A DNA stretch of 37,488 nucleotides, from positions 1-37,488 of the IMG/VR virus record IMGVR_UViG_3300047300_000184; one strand, 5' to 3'. Shown piece by piece: positions 32,423 to 37,488 of the stretch. The translations under genes and the position numbers were made by a program. Source of the stretch: a virus. The notes under the pieces are model-generated. The model was not told the origin of the DNA, searched no databases, and saw nothing but the letters and a program-made list of their open reading frames with translations. The first letter of the stretch is position 1; each line of letters begins with the position of its first letter.

Positions 32423-32508
32423 ACTGGCCCTTCCCAACTCAACCAATCCCAAACGACTATCGGTTGCCCAAATACAACCCTGCTAACGAAGAGGATGCGC
32501 CGTTGTGA
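32419..32508 (+). CDS. Micro-gene, Pro-rich 29-aa peptide
   Basis: A 29-residue frame (MNWPFPTQPIPNDYRLPKYN) that overlaps its upstream neighbour by ATGA and its downstream neighbour by GTGA. The exact double overlap supports translation. No TM segment or signal. Function unknown. Confidence 0.45.
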   Translation: MNWPFPTQPIPNDYRLPKYNPANEEDAPL

Positions 32509-32687
32509 AAACAGTTCTAGCAAAAGGCGCTCCATGGCCTGATGATTACAAGGTAGAGAAACCAAAATTTCGCAAAAAGCCCGGGAGGTCAAAGCCTGAC
32601 ATTACGGACAAGAACTTTACAAAATGGGCAAACACCCAAAGATTAGACTGTGCAAAGGTATTTGGTGATGCGCAAAAAGTGTCGTAG
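32505..32687 (+). CDS. Small basic protein (60 aa)
   Basis: A 60-residue Lys-rich protein starting at GTG 32505 in a GTGA overlap (MKTVLAKGAPWPDDYKVEKP). It is probably disordered in its middle, with a helical end (NFTKWANTQRLDCAKVFG). The end overlaps the next gene. Family unknown. Confidence 0.5.
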   Translation: MKTVLAKGAPWPDDYKVEKPKFRKKPGRSKPDITDKNFTKWANTQRLDCAKVFGDAQKVS

Positions 32688-33129
32688 GAAGATTTGGTCC
32701 ACAAGAATTGACCCGATTGCCCATGCCATTGCTGGCGCGGCAATCACGGACGAGCAGAGCCTGAACAAGTTGCGCCTTGGTGAGCTAAACGCAATAGACG
32801 CAATCGTGCGTGGCGAGGGGACTGTGACGCATTGGCAGTTGCTGGTGGATTGCATGAACATTGCTGAAACCATGGGCGACAACGGGATTGGGCCGGAAGT
32901 GCTGCCTCATTGTGCTGTGGCGCAGCAGGCGTTGTATGACGCTGCCAAACGATACGAGAAGATTCAGCGCATAGGTTTAACGGGTGTGGGTATTCAGGCC
33001 ATCAAGGAAGTGATTGAGTATCACGACCTGCAACGCTCAAGCGTATCTCGCTCGACCTATGAAACCATGATTGAGAAGACCCGAAACCGACTACGGAGCC
33101 ACGGTAAGAACGTGACGACTATCACATGA
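32668..33129 (+). CDS. Conserved phage protein, unknown (153 aa)
   Basis: A 153-residue protein starting at ATG 32668 (GTG 32665 and an upstream ATG at 32650 are alternatives). A basic N-terminus (MRKKCRRKIW) precedes a helical domain with THWQLLVDCMNIAETMG, GIGPEVLPHCAVAQQAL and EVIEYHDLQRSSVSRSTYE, a pattern I know from early regions of beta-proteobacterial phages. Function unknown; the basic start suggests nucleic-acid or nucleoid association. Confidence 0.62.
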   Translation: MRKKCRRKIWSTRIDPIAHAIAGAAITDEQSLNKLRLGELNAIDAIVRGEGTVTHWQLLVDCMNIAETMGDNGIGPEVLPHCAVAQQALYDAAKRYEKIQRIGLTGVGIQAIKEVIEYHDLQRSSVSRSTYETMIEKTRNRLRSHGKNVTTIT

Positions 33130-33428
33130 CACAAGATGATGTAATCAGAATTACAAGATCGCTTGGGATATGCGAATTGACAAGTAAACCAAAGCAAAGA
33201 ATCCATTACTCGTTAACCATCCATGAGATGTTGGAGTTGTTCAATTTAGTAATAGAGAACGAGCGCAAAGAGTTTGCAATTCATGCTGTTGACTTGACAA
33301 GACGGGCCGCTAAATATGAGCGAGAGGCTTGCGCAGATAGGGCTTGGATTGCATTGGTAAAACATAAACAGCCTTGGGATGTGCGGCAGGATGTGACTGA
33401 GGCAATTAGGGCAAGAGGTGAAGCGTGA
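33126..33428 (+). CDS. Conserved small phage protein (100 aa)
   Basis: A 100-residue protein overlapping both neighbours by ATGA or GTGA. The EREACADRAWIAL segment followed by an Arg-rich AIRARGEA ending is a common pattern of small phage early proteins. Mostly helical. Function unknown. Confidence 0.58.
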   Translation: MTQDDVIRITRSLGICELTSKPKQRIHYSLTIHEMLELFNLVIENERKEFAIHAVDLTRRAAKYEREACADRAWIALVKHKQPWDVRQDVTEAIRARGEA

Positions 33429-33790
33429 TTCCAAAGCATGAATACATCCGCAGTCCCAAGCTACTCAAGGCCGCAAGGGAGATTCCCTGCCAATCCTGCG
33501 GCGCTGATAACGGAACCGTGGTGGCTGCGCACACTAATTGGGGTGGTGGCAAGGGCCGGTCGGTCAAGGCCGATGACAACCTGATTGCCTCCCTGTGCTA
33601 CACCTGCCACGCCGAACTGGACCAAGGCAGGCTGTTGAGCAAGGAGCAGCGCAAGCAATTGTGGGTTGTGGCACATTACAAAACCGTGAGAAAATTGGTC
33701 TTGCTTGGGATGTGGCCTAGTGAAGTGCCGGTCCCGTTTGTTCAAGAATACGAGGACATTTGGAATGAAGCGATATACAGCCAGCATTGA
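33425..33790 (+). CDS. DUF1364-like zinc protein, putative nuclease
   Basis: A 121-residue protein starting at GTG 33425. Four Cys and several His form a zinc-finger/HNH-like arrangement: CQSCG near residue 22, VAAHTNWGGGKGRSVKADDN, and CYTCHAELDQGR near 59. This matches the DUF1364 family of lambdoid phages, thought to be HNH-type nucleases. Its place among RusA and NinB genes agrees with a DNA-processing role. The catalytic His is presumably in AAHTN. Confidence 0.78.
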   Translation: MIPKHEYIRSPKLLKAAREIPCQSCGADNGTVVAAHTNWGGGKGRSVKADDNLIASLCYTCHAELDQGRLLSKEQRKQLWVVAHYKTVRKLVLLGMWPSEVPVPFVQEYEDIWNEAIYSQH

Positions 33791-34169
33791 AGCGCAACAC
33801 AAGGGACCAGACCCCGTGATGGATATGGTCATGTGCCTGCTGCATAGCGTCACAAACGCTCACATCCTGCACTTGTCCACCACCAGCTATGCCGCCCATC
33901 AAGCACTCGGAAATTTCTACGAAGAAATGGGCGACCTTGTTGACAGCTTTGTTGAGGCGTTCCAAGGTAAGTATGGCTTGCTCACCGATTACAAGGCTGA
34001 ATACGCCCTGCCGCCCGAGCCAATCGCATACATGACCTACCTCAAGACTGAGGTGGAAAAGCTGCGCCGCGCAACCAATTTCCCGCAGGATTCTGAGTTG
34101 CAGAACGAGGTGGACAACATTGCCAATCTCATCAACTCGACCGAATACAAGCTGCGCTTCCTGAAATAA
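33765..34169 (+). CDS. Ferritin-like/Dps-like small phage protein (DUF5856-like)
   Basis: A 134-residue helical protein starting at ATG 33765 (ATG 33819 is an alternative). The blocks LLHSVTNAHILHLSTTSYAA, FYEEMGDLVDSFVEAFQGKY and a C-terminal helix ending in YKLRFLK resemble DUF5856 proteins of other phages, which look like a four-helix Dps/ferritin fold with conserved His/Glu. DNA or metal binding is possible; not established. Confidence 0.58.
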   Translation: MKRYTASIEAQHKGPDPVMDMVMCLLHSVTNAHILHLSTTSYAAHQALGNFYEEMGDLVDSFVEAFQGKYGLLTDYKAEYALPPEPIAYMTYLKTEVEKLRRATNFPQDSELQNEVDNIANLINSTEYKLRFLK

Positions 34170-34173
34170 GACC

Positions 34174-34344
34174 ATGCCGCTACGCAACGTCAAAGGCAAA
34201 TGGTATTGGGGCAGCAAAGGCCCGTTTGACACCAAGGCCAAGGCTTTGGCTGTCGCGCGCGCTGCGTATGCCCACGGCTACAAGGGCGAACAAAAAGACG
34301 AAAAAGTTTTTCTGGTGGTCGAGTCGAGGAAAAATTCTGCCTAG
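34174..34344 (+). CDS. Small conserved protein at the end of the rightward early operon (56 aa)
   Basis: A 56-residue basic protein (MPLRNVKGKWYWGSKGPFDT then Lys/Ala-rich helix with ARAAYAHGYKG). It starts four bases after the previous stop. The WYWGSKGPF...AHGYKG pattern occurs in small phage proteins. It is short enough to be missed by gene callers. The last gene before the non-coding region. Confidence 0.6.
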   Translation: MPLRNVKGKWYWGSKGPFDTKAKALAVARAAYAHGYKGEQKDEKVFLVVESRKNSA

Positions 34345-34412
34345 AAAATCGACTTCAAAATTTTTTTTCAAAAACCCTGAGTGGGGGTCAAACCTACTTT
34401 TTTGGCCCTGTT

Positions 34413-34426
34413 AGTGAGTACTCACT
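34413..34426. repeat. AGTGAGT palindrome
   Basis: AGTGAGTACTCACT is a perfect 14-bp palindrome. Its half-site AGTGAGT recurs in each of the two 18-bp direct repeats downstream, giving four copies in all within 200 bp. Confidence 0.7.
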
Positions 34427-34438
34427 TCGTTTTTTAGT

Positions 34439-34456
34439 AAGTGAGTGCCAACTAAC
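34439..34456 (+). repeat. 18-bp direct repeat, copy 1
   Basis: AAGTGAGTGCCAACTAAC, identical to the copy at 34602-34619. The two flank 145 bp of non-coding DNA. Confidence 0.9.
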
Positions 34457-34601
34457 ATGCCGGCGTTTTTTGATCCCGGACATGCCAAAAATCGGGCCGG
34501 CAAATCGATCAAAATCACGTTTGGCGCAAAATTATTGCCGGTTGATACCCGGGTAAGGGTTTAAACAATTGGCCCCTTAAAACGCGCAAAATTTTGCAGC
34601 G

Positions 34602-34619
34602 AAGTGAGTGCCAACTAAC
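34602..34619 (+). repeat. 18-bp direct repeat, copy 2
   Basis: Identical to 34439-34456. It ends ten bases before the bidirectional terminator and right where GAG/CTC trinucleotides disappear from the sequence. Confidence 0.9.
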
Positions 34620-34628
34620 TAGCCAAAC

Positions 34629-34662
34629 CTAAAAAAACGGGACAAAAGCCCCATTTTTTTAG
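34629..34662. terminator. Bidirectional terminator between convergent operons
   Basis: CTAAAAAAA and TTTTTTTAG pair around an inner GGG/CCC stem and an eight-base loop. The A-tract on one side and T-tract on the other allow termination from both directions, fitting the convergent ends of the early rightward operon and the accessory leftward operon. Confidence 0.75.
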
Positions 34663-34671
34663 ATTTGACGC

Positions 34672-34845
34672 CTAGGGCATGCGATCCAACAAAAGCCAAA
34701 AGTCCGCAAAGTGTGCTTCGGTTTGGTTTTCTTCATTGTCCAACGCATGAAGGCAAAGCCATTGATCGGCATGCCAGATTGTATCGATCACCCATAATCC
34801 CGGCATGCCATTGGTTAGCGCGCCAATATTGCCAATTTCAAGCAT
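34672..34845 (-). CDS. Last gene of accessory operon, unknown (57 aa)
   Basis: A 57-residue acidic protein (MLEIGNIGALTNGMPGLWVI then a Trp/His-containing helix ADQWLCLHALDNEENQ). An AAGGGG ribosome binding site precedes the ATG at 34845, the same type as the other island genes. It overlaps the upstream HTH gene by 8 bp. Too short for automatic callers. Function unknown. Confidence 0.55.
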   Translation of the reverse strand: MLEIGNIGALTNGMPGLWVIDTIWHADQWLCLHALDNEENQTEAHFADFWLLLDRMP

Positions 34846-34978
34846 GTTTTGCCCCTTCTGTTTTTTGCATAAGAATGCGTTTTAAAGTTTGGACCGATTT
34901 GCCGGTGATCTTTGCCAATTGGCAAAGGGTAAGGTTTGGATTGGTGTCGTATAGATCGCAAATTTGTTGATTTGTCAT
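34838..34978 (-). CDS. Small helix-turn-helix protein (46 aa)
   Basis: A 46-residue protein with a helix-turn-helix pattern: ICDLYDTN, then LTLCQLAKITGKSVQTLKRI and a short basic tail. The ATG overlaps the upstream stop by ATGA. It is a candidate regulator of the accessory operon, perhaps acting at the operators near 36580 and 36690 or the AGTGAGT sites (inference). Confidence 0.6.
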   Translation of the reverse strand: MTNQQICDLYDTNPNLTLCQLAKITGKSVQTLKRILMQKTEGAKHA

Positions 34979-35202
34979 GCTGCAACCTTTTGCGTTAATT
35001 TGATAATGTTTTTTGTTGTTGTATCGGGTTTAGATAACCAACGCGCGCGCCATGCCAACAAATCGGCATAAAACCAATCGATCCGGCAATTGTCGATCCT
35101 TCGCAAATCGTTTTTGTGGCATTCTTTTGCATGCCGGATTGTGTGTGCAGATCCGTTATCCTTCATTGATCGCAAATAATCTTTGTATTCTTTTTTATTC
35201 AT
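34975..35202 (-). CDS. Small basic island protein (75 aa)
   Basis: A 75-residue protein (MNKKEYKDYLRSMKDNGSAH) rich in Lys, Arg, His and Trp, mostly helical (CRIDWFYADLLAWRARWLS). The ATG at 35202 has a GGGG-type ribosome binding site; an upstream extension to 35226 overlaps the Gp88-like gene and is rejected. The sequence has no recognised domain; nucleic-acid binding is plausible from its charge. Confidence 0.55.
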   Translation of the reverse strand: MNKKEYKDYLRSMKDNGSAHTIRHAKECHKNDLRRIDNCRIDWFYADLLAWRARWLSKPDTTTKNIIKLTQKVAA

Positions 35203-35212
35203 TTTGGCCCCA

Positions 35213-35866
35213 TTAGTGCAAAGCATAGGAAATTACTTCGTTTGTCCAACAATCCCGGCAATTTTTGCATTCCCCATTTTGCGAAGGGGCCTTGCATGGT
35301 TTGCCAATCGGGTTTTTTGTGTGGACATTGGACGCGGTAACGTTTGCGATCCCTTGCAGCGATAACGGGATTTTTACCGGTTGGTCCGGATACATTGCCG
35401 ACAATCGGACAATCAAATTTGCCGGCAATTTGCCATGCTTTGCAATAAATTGTTTTACAAACGAATATTCCCGGGTTGGCAACCAATGCATTGTGTCCGG
35501 GGTTAATTCTGCAACCTTTGCAATTTTCTCTAAGTGATCGACACTTTGAAGGTCCCCAGAATCGTGCCAACGCATGAAGGGATCTTTGCCAATCAATGAA
35601 ACCATGCCGTCGATCCACAATGGATCGTTTAAAGAATCAAGCCGGGCAAATTGTGCCGGCTTGATTGTCTTTTGATACATTGAATAAAACCCTTTGTTTG
35701 CGTAGCATGAATTGCAAATTGATCCTTCAATTTGTGCCATTTTGTAGCCGGTTTTGCATGCTTCGGTTGGCAAACTATAGGATTTGCAAGGCATTTTTGA
35801 CGTTTGCGTCATTGTGCCGCATATGGATTGTGCTTCGGCCTTTTTTAGGTAGATAATTTTTTGCAT
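35213..35866 (-). CDS. Gp88-like Cys-rich phage protein, unknown enzyme?
   Basis: A 217-residue protein. The N-terminal third has closely placed Cys (residues near 16, 27, 37, and CNSCYANKG near 51-55), followed by FMRWHDSGDLQSVDHLEKIA and HWLPTREYSFVKQF, a combination I associate with the phage Gp88 family, and a C-terminal Cys cluster (PCKAPSQNGECKNCRDCW). The Cys pattern suggests a metal or iron-sulfur cluster, perhaps a radical-SAM-like fold, but no canonical CxxxCxxC motif is seen. A TAAGGGGC ribosome binding site precedes the ATG. Function unknown. Confidence 0.62.
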   Translation of the reverse strand: MQKIIYLKKAEAQSICGTMTQTSKMPCKSYSLPTEACKTGYKMAQIEGSICNSCYANKGFYSMYQKTIKPAQFARLDSLNDPLWIDGMVSLIGKDPFMRWHDSGDLQSVDHLEKIAKVAELTPDTMHWLPTREYSFVKQFIAKHGKLPANLIVRLSAMYPDQPVKIPLSLQGIANVTASNVHTKNPIGKPCKAPSQNGECKNCRDCWTNEVISYALH

Positions 35867-35875
35867 GTTTGCCCC

Positions 35876-36436
35876 TTATACGTTTTTAGTTTGTGCCAAT
35901 TGTTTAGAAGTCATGCGATATTGCATGGCATGGCCTTCTAGCGTTACAAACCAACCCCGGCGCGCGCCGGCTTTGCTTTGCAGAATGTAAACATAATCGC
36001 CTAGTTCAACGCGCATGCCTTTTGTATATGCGCGCCTAGGTTTTTTTGCGTTTGCCCGGCAATTGGCGCGCCATTGGATCGCGGACTTTGTGCCGAAGTC
36101 ATGCGCGTTTGGATCTAATGGGGCCAATTTGTCCAACAAATCGACAATCCGGATCGGCGCGTTTGCAGCATATGGACCGCAAAATTCGTCCATATCTTTA
36201 TGCCCAAACTGGCCATTTTTTAGGGTAAACAACACAATTGCACCGAAGTGCCGTTTGTACCCGTCCGGGTTTGTGGTTTCAATTACCGCATACCAAACCC
36301 GGCCTTTTGTCGATTGATCAACAACGCGCCATTGTGTTTGCAAAGTCCCGTCCGGCCTTTGCATTGGTTGCGTATATTCCCGGGTAAGAATTTCACCGGG
36401 TTTTTGTCCGTTTGCGTCAAAAAATGTCCAACCCAT
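35876..36436 (-). CDS. DUF6927-like protein
   Basis: A 186-residue protein starting MGWTFFDANGQKPGEI, with KDMDEFCGPYAANAP in the middle and a basic C-terminal half. The MGWTFFD start, the RRVV/RVVDQS strand region and the KDMDE...GPY motif match a plasmid- and phage-borne family listed as DUF6927. The C-terminal extension (about residues 130-186) contains a strand-rich, SH3-like or cold-shock-like segment (RVELGDYVYILQSKAGARRG). Function unknown. A TAAGGGGC ribosome binding site precedes the ATG. Confidence 0.6.
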   Translation of the reverse strand: MGWTFFDANGQKPGEILTREYTQPMQRPDGTLQTQWRVVDQSTKGRVWYAVIETTNPDGYKRHFGAIVLFTLKNGQFGHKDMDEFCGPYAANAPIRIVDLLDKLAPLDPNAHDFGTKSAIQWRANCRANAKKPRRAYTKGMRVELGDYVYILQSKAGARRGWFVTLEGHAMQYRMTSKQLAQTKNV

Positions 36437-36446
36437 GATATGCCCC

Positions 36447-36527
36447 TTACGCCGTTAACCAAACGATCAAAAAAGACACAAACAACAACGCATAAAGAAT
36501 GCGATCAAAAAAAGCATGTTTTTGCAT
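36447..36527 (-). CDS. Micro-protein with one membrane segment (26 aa), first gene of accessory operon
   Basis: A 26-residue frame (MQKHAFFDRILYALLFVSFL then IVWLTA), nearly all one membrane helix, with TAAGGG seven bases before the ATG. A longer frame from 36635 crosses the promoter region and is unlikely. As the promoter-proximal gene it should be made in the highest amount. Confidence 0.55.
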   Translation of the reverse strand: MQKHAFFDRILYALLFVSFLIVWLTA

Positions 36528-36577
36528 GATATAACCCTTACGATTGATTGTGGATAACCCCATTTTTAGGGGCATGC

Positions 36578-36590
36578 GTCCAATATGGAC
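36578..36590. promoter_or_regulatory. Operator-like inverted repeat 1
   Basis: GTCCAATATGGAC, a 5-bp perfect inverted repeat with core CCAATATGG. The same core recurs at 36685-36697, on the other side of the promoter. It lies 51 bp upstream of the leftward operon's first ATG. Confidence 0.5.
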
Positions 36591-36636
36591 ACAATTTGTA
36601 GGCGCAAACATTGTGCCAACGCAAAACAATGCCAAT

Positions 36637-36666
36637 TTGAAAACCTAGGGTTTAGTTTAGTATACT
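36637..36666 (+). promoter_or_regulatory. Rightward promoter toward the HNH and terminase genes
   Basis: TTGAAA (36637-36642), 18-bp spacer, TATACT (36661-36666). The spacer contains the palindrome AAACC-TAG-GGTTT. AGTATACT is itself palindromic, so the same -10 could serve a leftward promoter, although no good leftward -35 is seen. Confidence 0.6.
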
Positions 36667-36684
36667 AGGGCAAAAGTATCAATG

Positions 36685-36697
36685 CACCAATATGGTG
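36685..36697. promoter_or_regulatory. Operator-like inverted repeat 2
   Basis: CACCAATATGGTG, perfect 5-bp arms around ATA, sharing the CCAATATGG core with 36578-36590. It sits just downstream of the rightward promoter, a repression position. Confidence 0.5.
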
Positions 36698-36708
36698 TTG
36701 AGTGATCT

Positions 36709-36740
36709 AAACCGGTGCAAAGTAACACCAAACCGGTGCA
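36709..36740 (+). repeat. Two AAACCGGTGCA direct repeats 21 bp apart
   Basis: AAACCGGTGCA at 36709-36719 and 36730-36740 are identical and spaced two helical turns, in the leader of the HNH transcript. They look like a second regulator-binding site. Confidence 0.5.
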
Positions 36741-36787
36741 TGGTGTGGATTGTGTGCATAAGTCCGGGCATTGTGGATAATTACCTT

Positions 36788-37207
36788 ATGCCAACCATGC
36801 CAACAAACACAAAGTGTGAAACCCTAGGCTGCAAAGCCCCTAGATCGGGCAAAAGTGTCTTTTGTGACATGCATGCCGGCAAACAACAAACCACACAAAC
36901 CCGGGATCAATTCAATGCCATGTACAAAACAAAGGCATGGCATTCCATAAAGGCCCGGCAATTGTCCATTGCCCCATTGTGTGGATCTTGCATGTTAGAA
37001 GGCCGGATTGTGCCGGCAAACCATGTCGATCACGTTTTCCCATGGCATGCCATTGGATCGCATGCGTTTGCGAAAAATTGGTTTCAATCCCTTTGCCCGG
37101 CATGTCATTCCCGCAAAACGGCAAAAGAACAGAAGGGGATTTTTCAACACTTCACACAATCGGGCATTGTTGAATATTCGTTTGCCGATTATGCGCGCGT
37201 GAAATAG
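36788..37207 (+). CDS. HNH endonuclease (terminase-associated type)
   Basis: A 139-residue protein starting at ATG 36788 (a longer frame from 36692 crosses the operator repeats and is rejected). An N-terminal zinc-binding part (CETLGCKAP and CDMHAGK) precedes the HNH domain: LCGSCMLEG, NHVDHVFPWHA with the HxxH-type core, and SLCPACHSRKTAKE. HNH proteins next to terminase genes are part of the packaging machinery in HK97-like phages. On a circular map it lies 341 bp upstream of terS. Its DNA has island composition. Confidence 0.85.
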   Translation: MPTMPTNTKCETLGCKAPRSGKSVFCDMHAGKQQTTQTRDQFNAMYKTKAWHSIKARQLSIAPLCGSCMLEGRIVPANHVDHVFPWHAIGSHAFAKNWFQSLCPACHSRKTAKEQKGIFQHFTQSGIVEYSFADYARVK

Positions 37208-37488
37208 ATCAAAGGCCCCTTTGCCCGGGTTGGCGCGCATGCATGGCGCGCAAAACATGCCAATTGCACCAATAATTGCATACTTTATAACCAATAACGG
37301 CAAAACAACACAATTGCCGGCAATTGATTTGATACTTCGGTGCATGTAATGCGTTGTGGCCATTTTGCGCGCGCGCCAATAATTAATTAGTTGGTGTTAC
37401 ATAATCGACGCAAAAACGTCAAAATCGGCAAAATTTCCCTTCATTAGAAACTAAAATGTCACAGATCGCCACGGGAGCAGGCGCGGGG
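37208..37488. other. 281-bp non-coding end, candidate cos/packaging region
   Basis: No ORF. It contains an imperfect GGCGCGC/GCGCGC inverted repeat around GCATGCATG (about 37229-37251), a perfect 16-bp palindrome (37311-37326), a GCGCGCGCC run and a very GC-rich last 20 bases. Joined to 1-60 it gives the gap between the HNH and terS genes, where cos sites lie in related phages. Confidence 0.45.
37311..37326. repeat. 16-bp perfect palindrome
   Basis: CAATTGCCGGCAATTG reads the same on both strands. Its core GCCGGC recurs elsewhere in the island. It may be a binding site of the packaging or HNH proteins, or merely reflect the palindrome-rich composition. Confidence 0.75.

Larger units (their letters stand above)
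34345..34671. other. 327-bp intergenic region between convergent operons
   Basis: No ORF is convincing. The region holds an AGTGAGT palindrome, two perfect 18-bp direct repeats and a bidirectional terminator, listed separately. Composition changes within it: T-rich early-operon style on the left, CCGG/GATC-rich island style on the right. Confidence 0.7.
34621..37470. other. Compositional island (GAG/CTC-depleted, palindrome-rich)
   Basis: Reading through all 2.85 kb, GAG or CTC appears only at 35528-35530 and 36700-36702. In contrast GATC occurs about 28 times and CATG about 40 times, and CCGG and GCGC are abundant. The rest of the window contains many GAG/CTC (several in its first 60 bases). 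Ribosome binding sites in the island use GGGG rather than GGAG. The region looks transferred from, or shaped by, a different genome or selection. Confidence 0.8.

Noticed and set aside
34345-34671. Phage attachment site
   Set aside because: No integrase or tRNA-like segment is present; the direct repeats are better left as unexplained repeats.
37386-37393. TTAGTTGG near the right island edge matches, inverted, part of the 18-bp direct repeat
   Set aside because: Only 8 bp match; too short to claim an inverted terminal copy of the repeat.
1-37488. CRISPR arrays, tRNAs, insertion sequences, integrase or CI-type repressor
   Set aside because: Looked for on both strands; no regularly spaced repeats, cloverleaf-like sequence, transposase or integrase motifs were found.

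Overview
The window reads as an essentially complete genome of a tailed siphovirus-type bacteriophage, about 37.5 kb. The left 26 kb is one rightward late region in standard order: terminase subunits, HK97-type portal, prohead protease, two major capsid proteins, head-tail connectors, tail tube, frameshifted tail chaperones, lambda-type tape measure, tail tip, fibres, lysis. No integrase, lysogeny repressor, DNA polymerase, tRNA or CRISPR array was seen, so the phage is probably lytic or depends on host replication. The protein families suggest a Gram-negative host, possibly a freshwater beta-proteobacterium. That host guess is inference; nothing in the DNA names the host.

Layout: 61-9939 packaging, head, connector, tail tube and chaperones (with a -1 frameshift). 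9936-14503 tail completion protein, tape measure, minor tail proteins and a GNAT acetyltransferase. 14505-23142 tail-tip protein and a large fibre set, including a fibre with a Gly-X-Y collagen-like stretch, followed by a fibre-assembly-like protein and a 2-oxoglutarate/Fe(II) hydroxylase. 23681-25841 small membrane proteins, a 3-TM holin and a GH24 endolysin. 29074 down to 25825 is a leftward early operon: recombination genes (PD-(D/E)XK exonuclease, a conserved partner, SSB) followed by a string of tiny overlapping genes for exported or membrane peptides. 29075-29207 is the divergent control region with inverted-repeat operators. 29208-34344 is a rightward early operon: Cro-like regulator, MazG-like pyrophosphohydrolase, replication initiator, RusA resolvase, NinB, a DUF1364-type zinc protein and several small conserved phage genes.

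The right end (about 34.6-37.47 kb) is different DNA. It holds a leftward accessory operon of six genes, four of them preceded by an A/T-rich then GGGG-type ribosome binding site, an operator-rich divergent promoter, and a rightward HNH endonuclease gene. If the genome is circular or cos-cut, the HNH gene lies just upstream of the small terminase gene, the usual HK97-type arrangement. In this segment I could find only two GAG/CTC trinucleotides in about 2.85 kb, while palindromic tetramers (CATG, GATC, CCGG, GCGC) are very frequent. Perfect 18-bp direct repeats sit just before its left edge. This compositional island and its uncharacterised operon are the strongest candidates for something new. 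The collagen-like fibre paired with a hydroxylase, and the two tandem capsid paralogues, are next.
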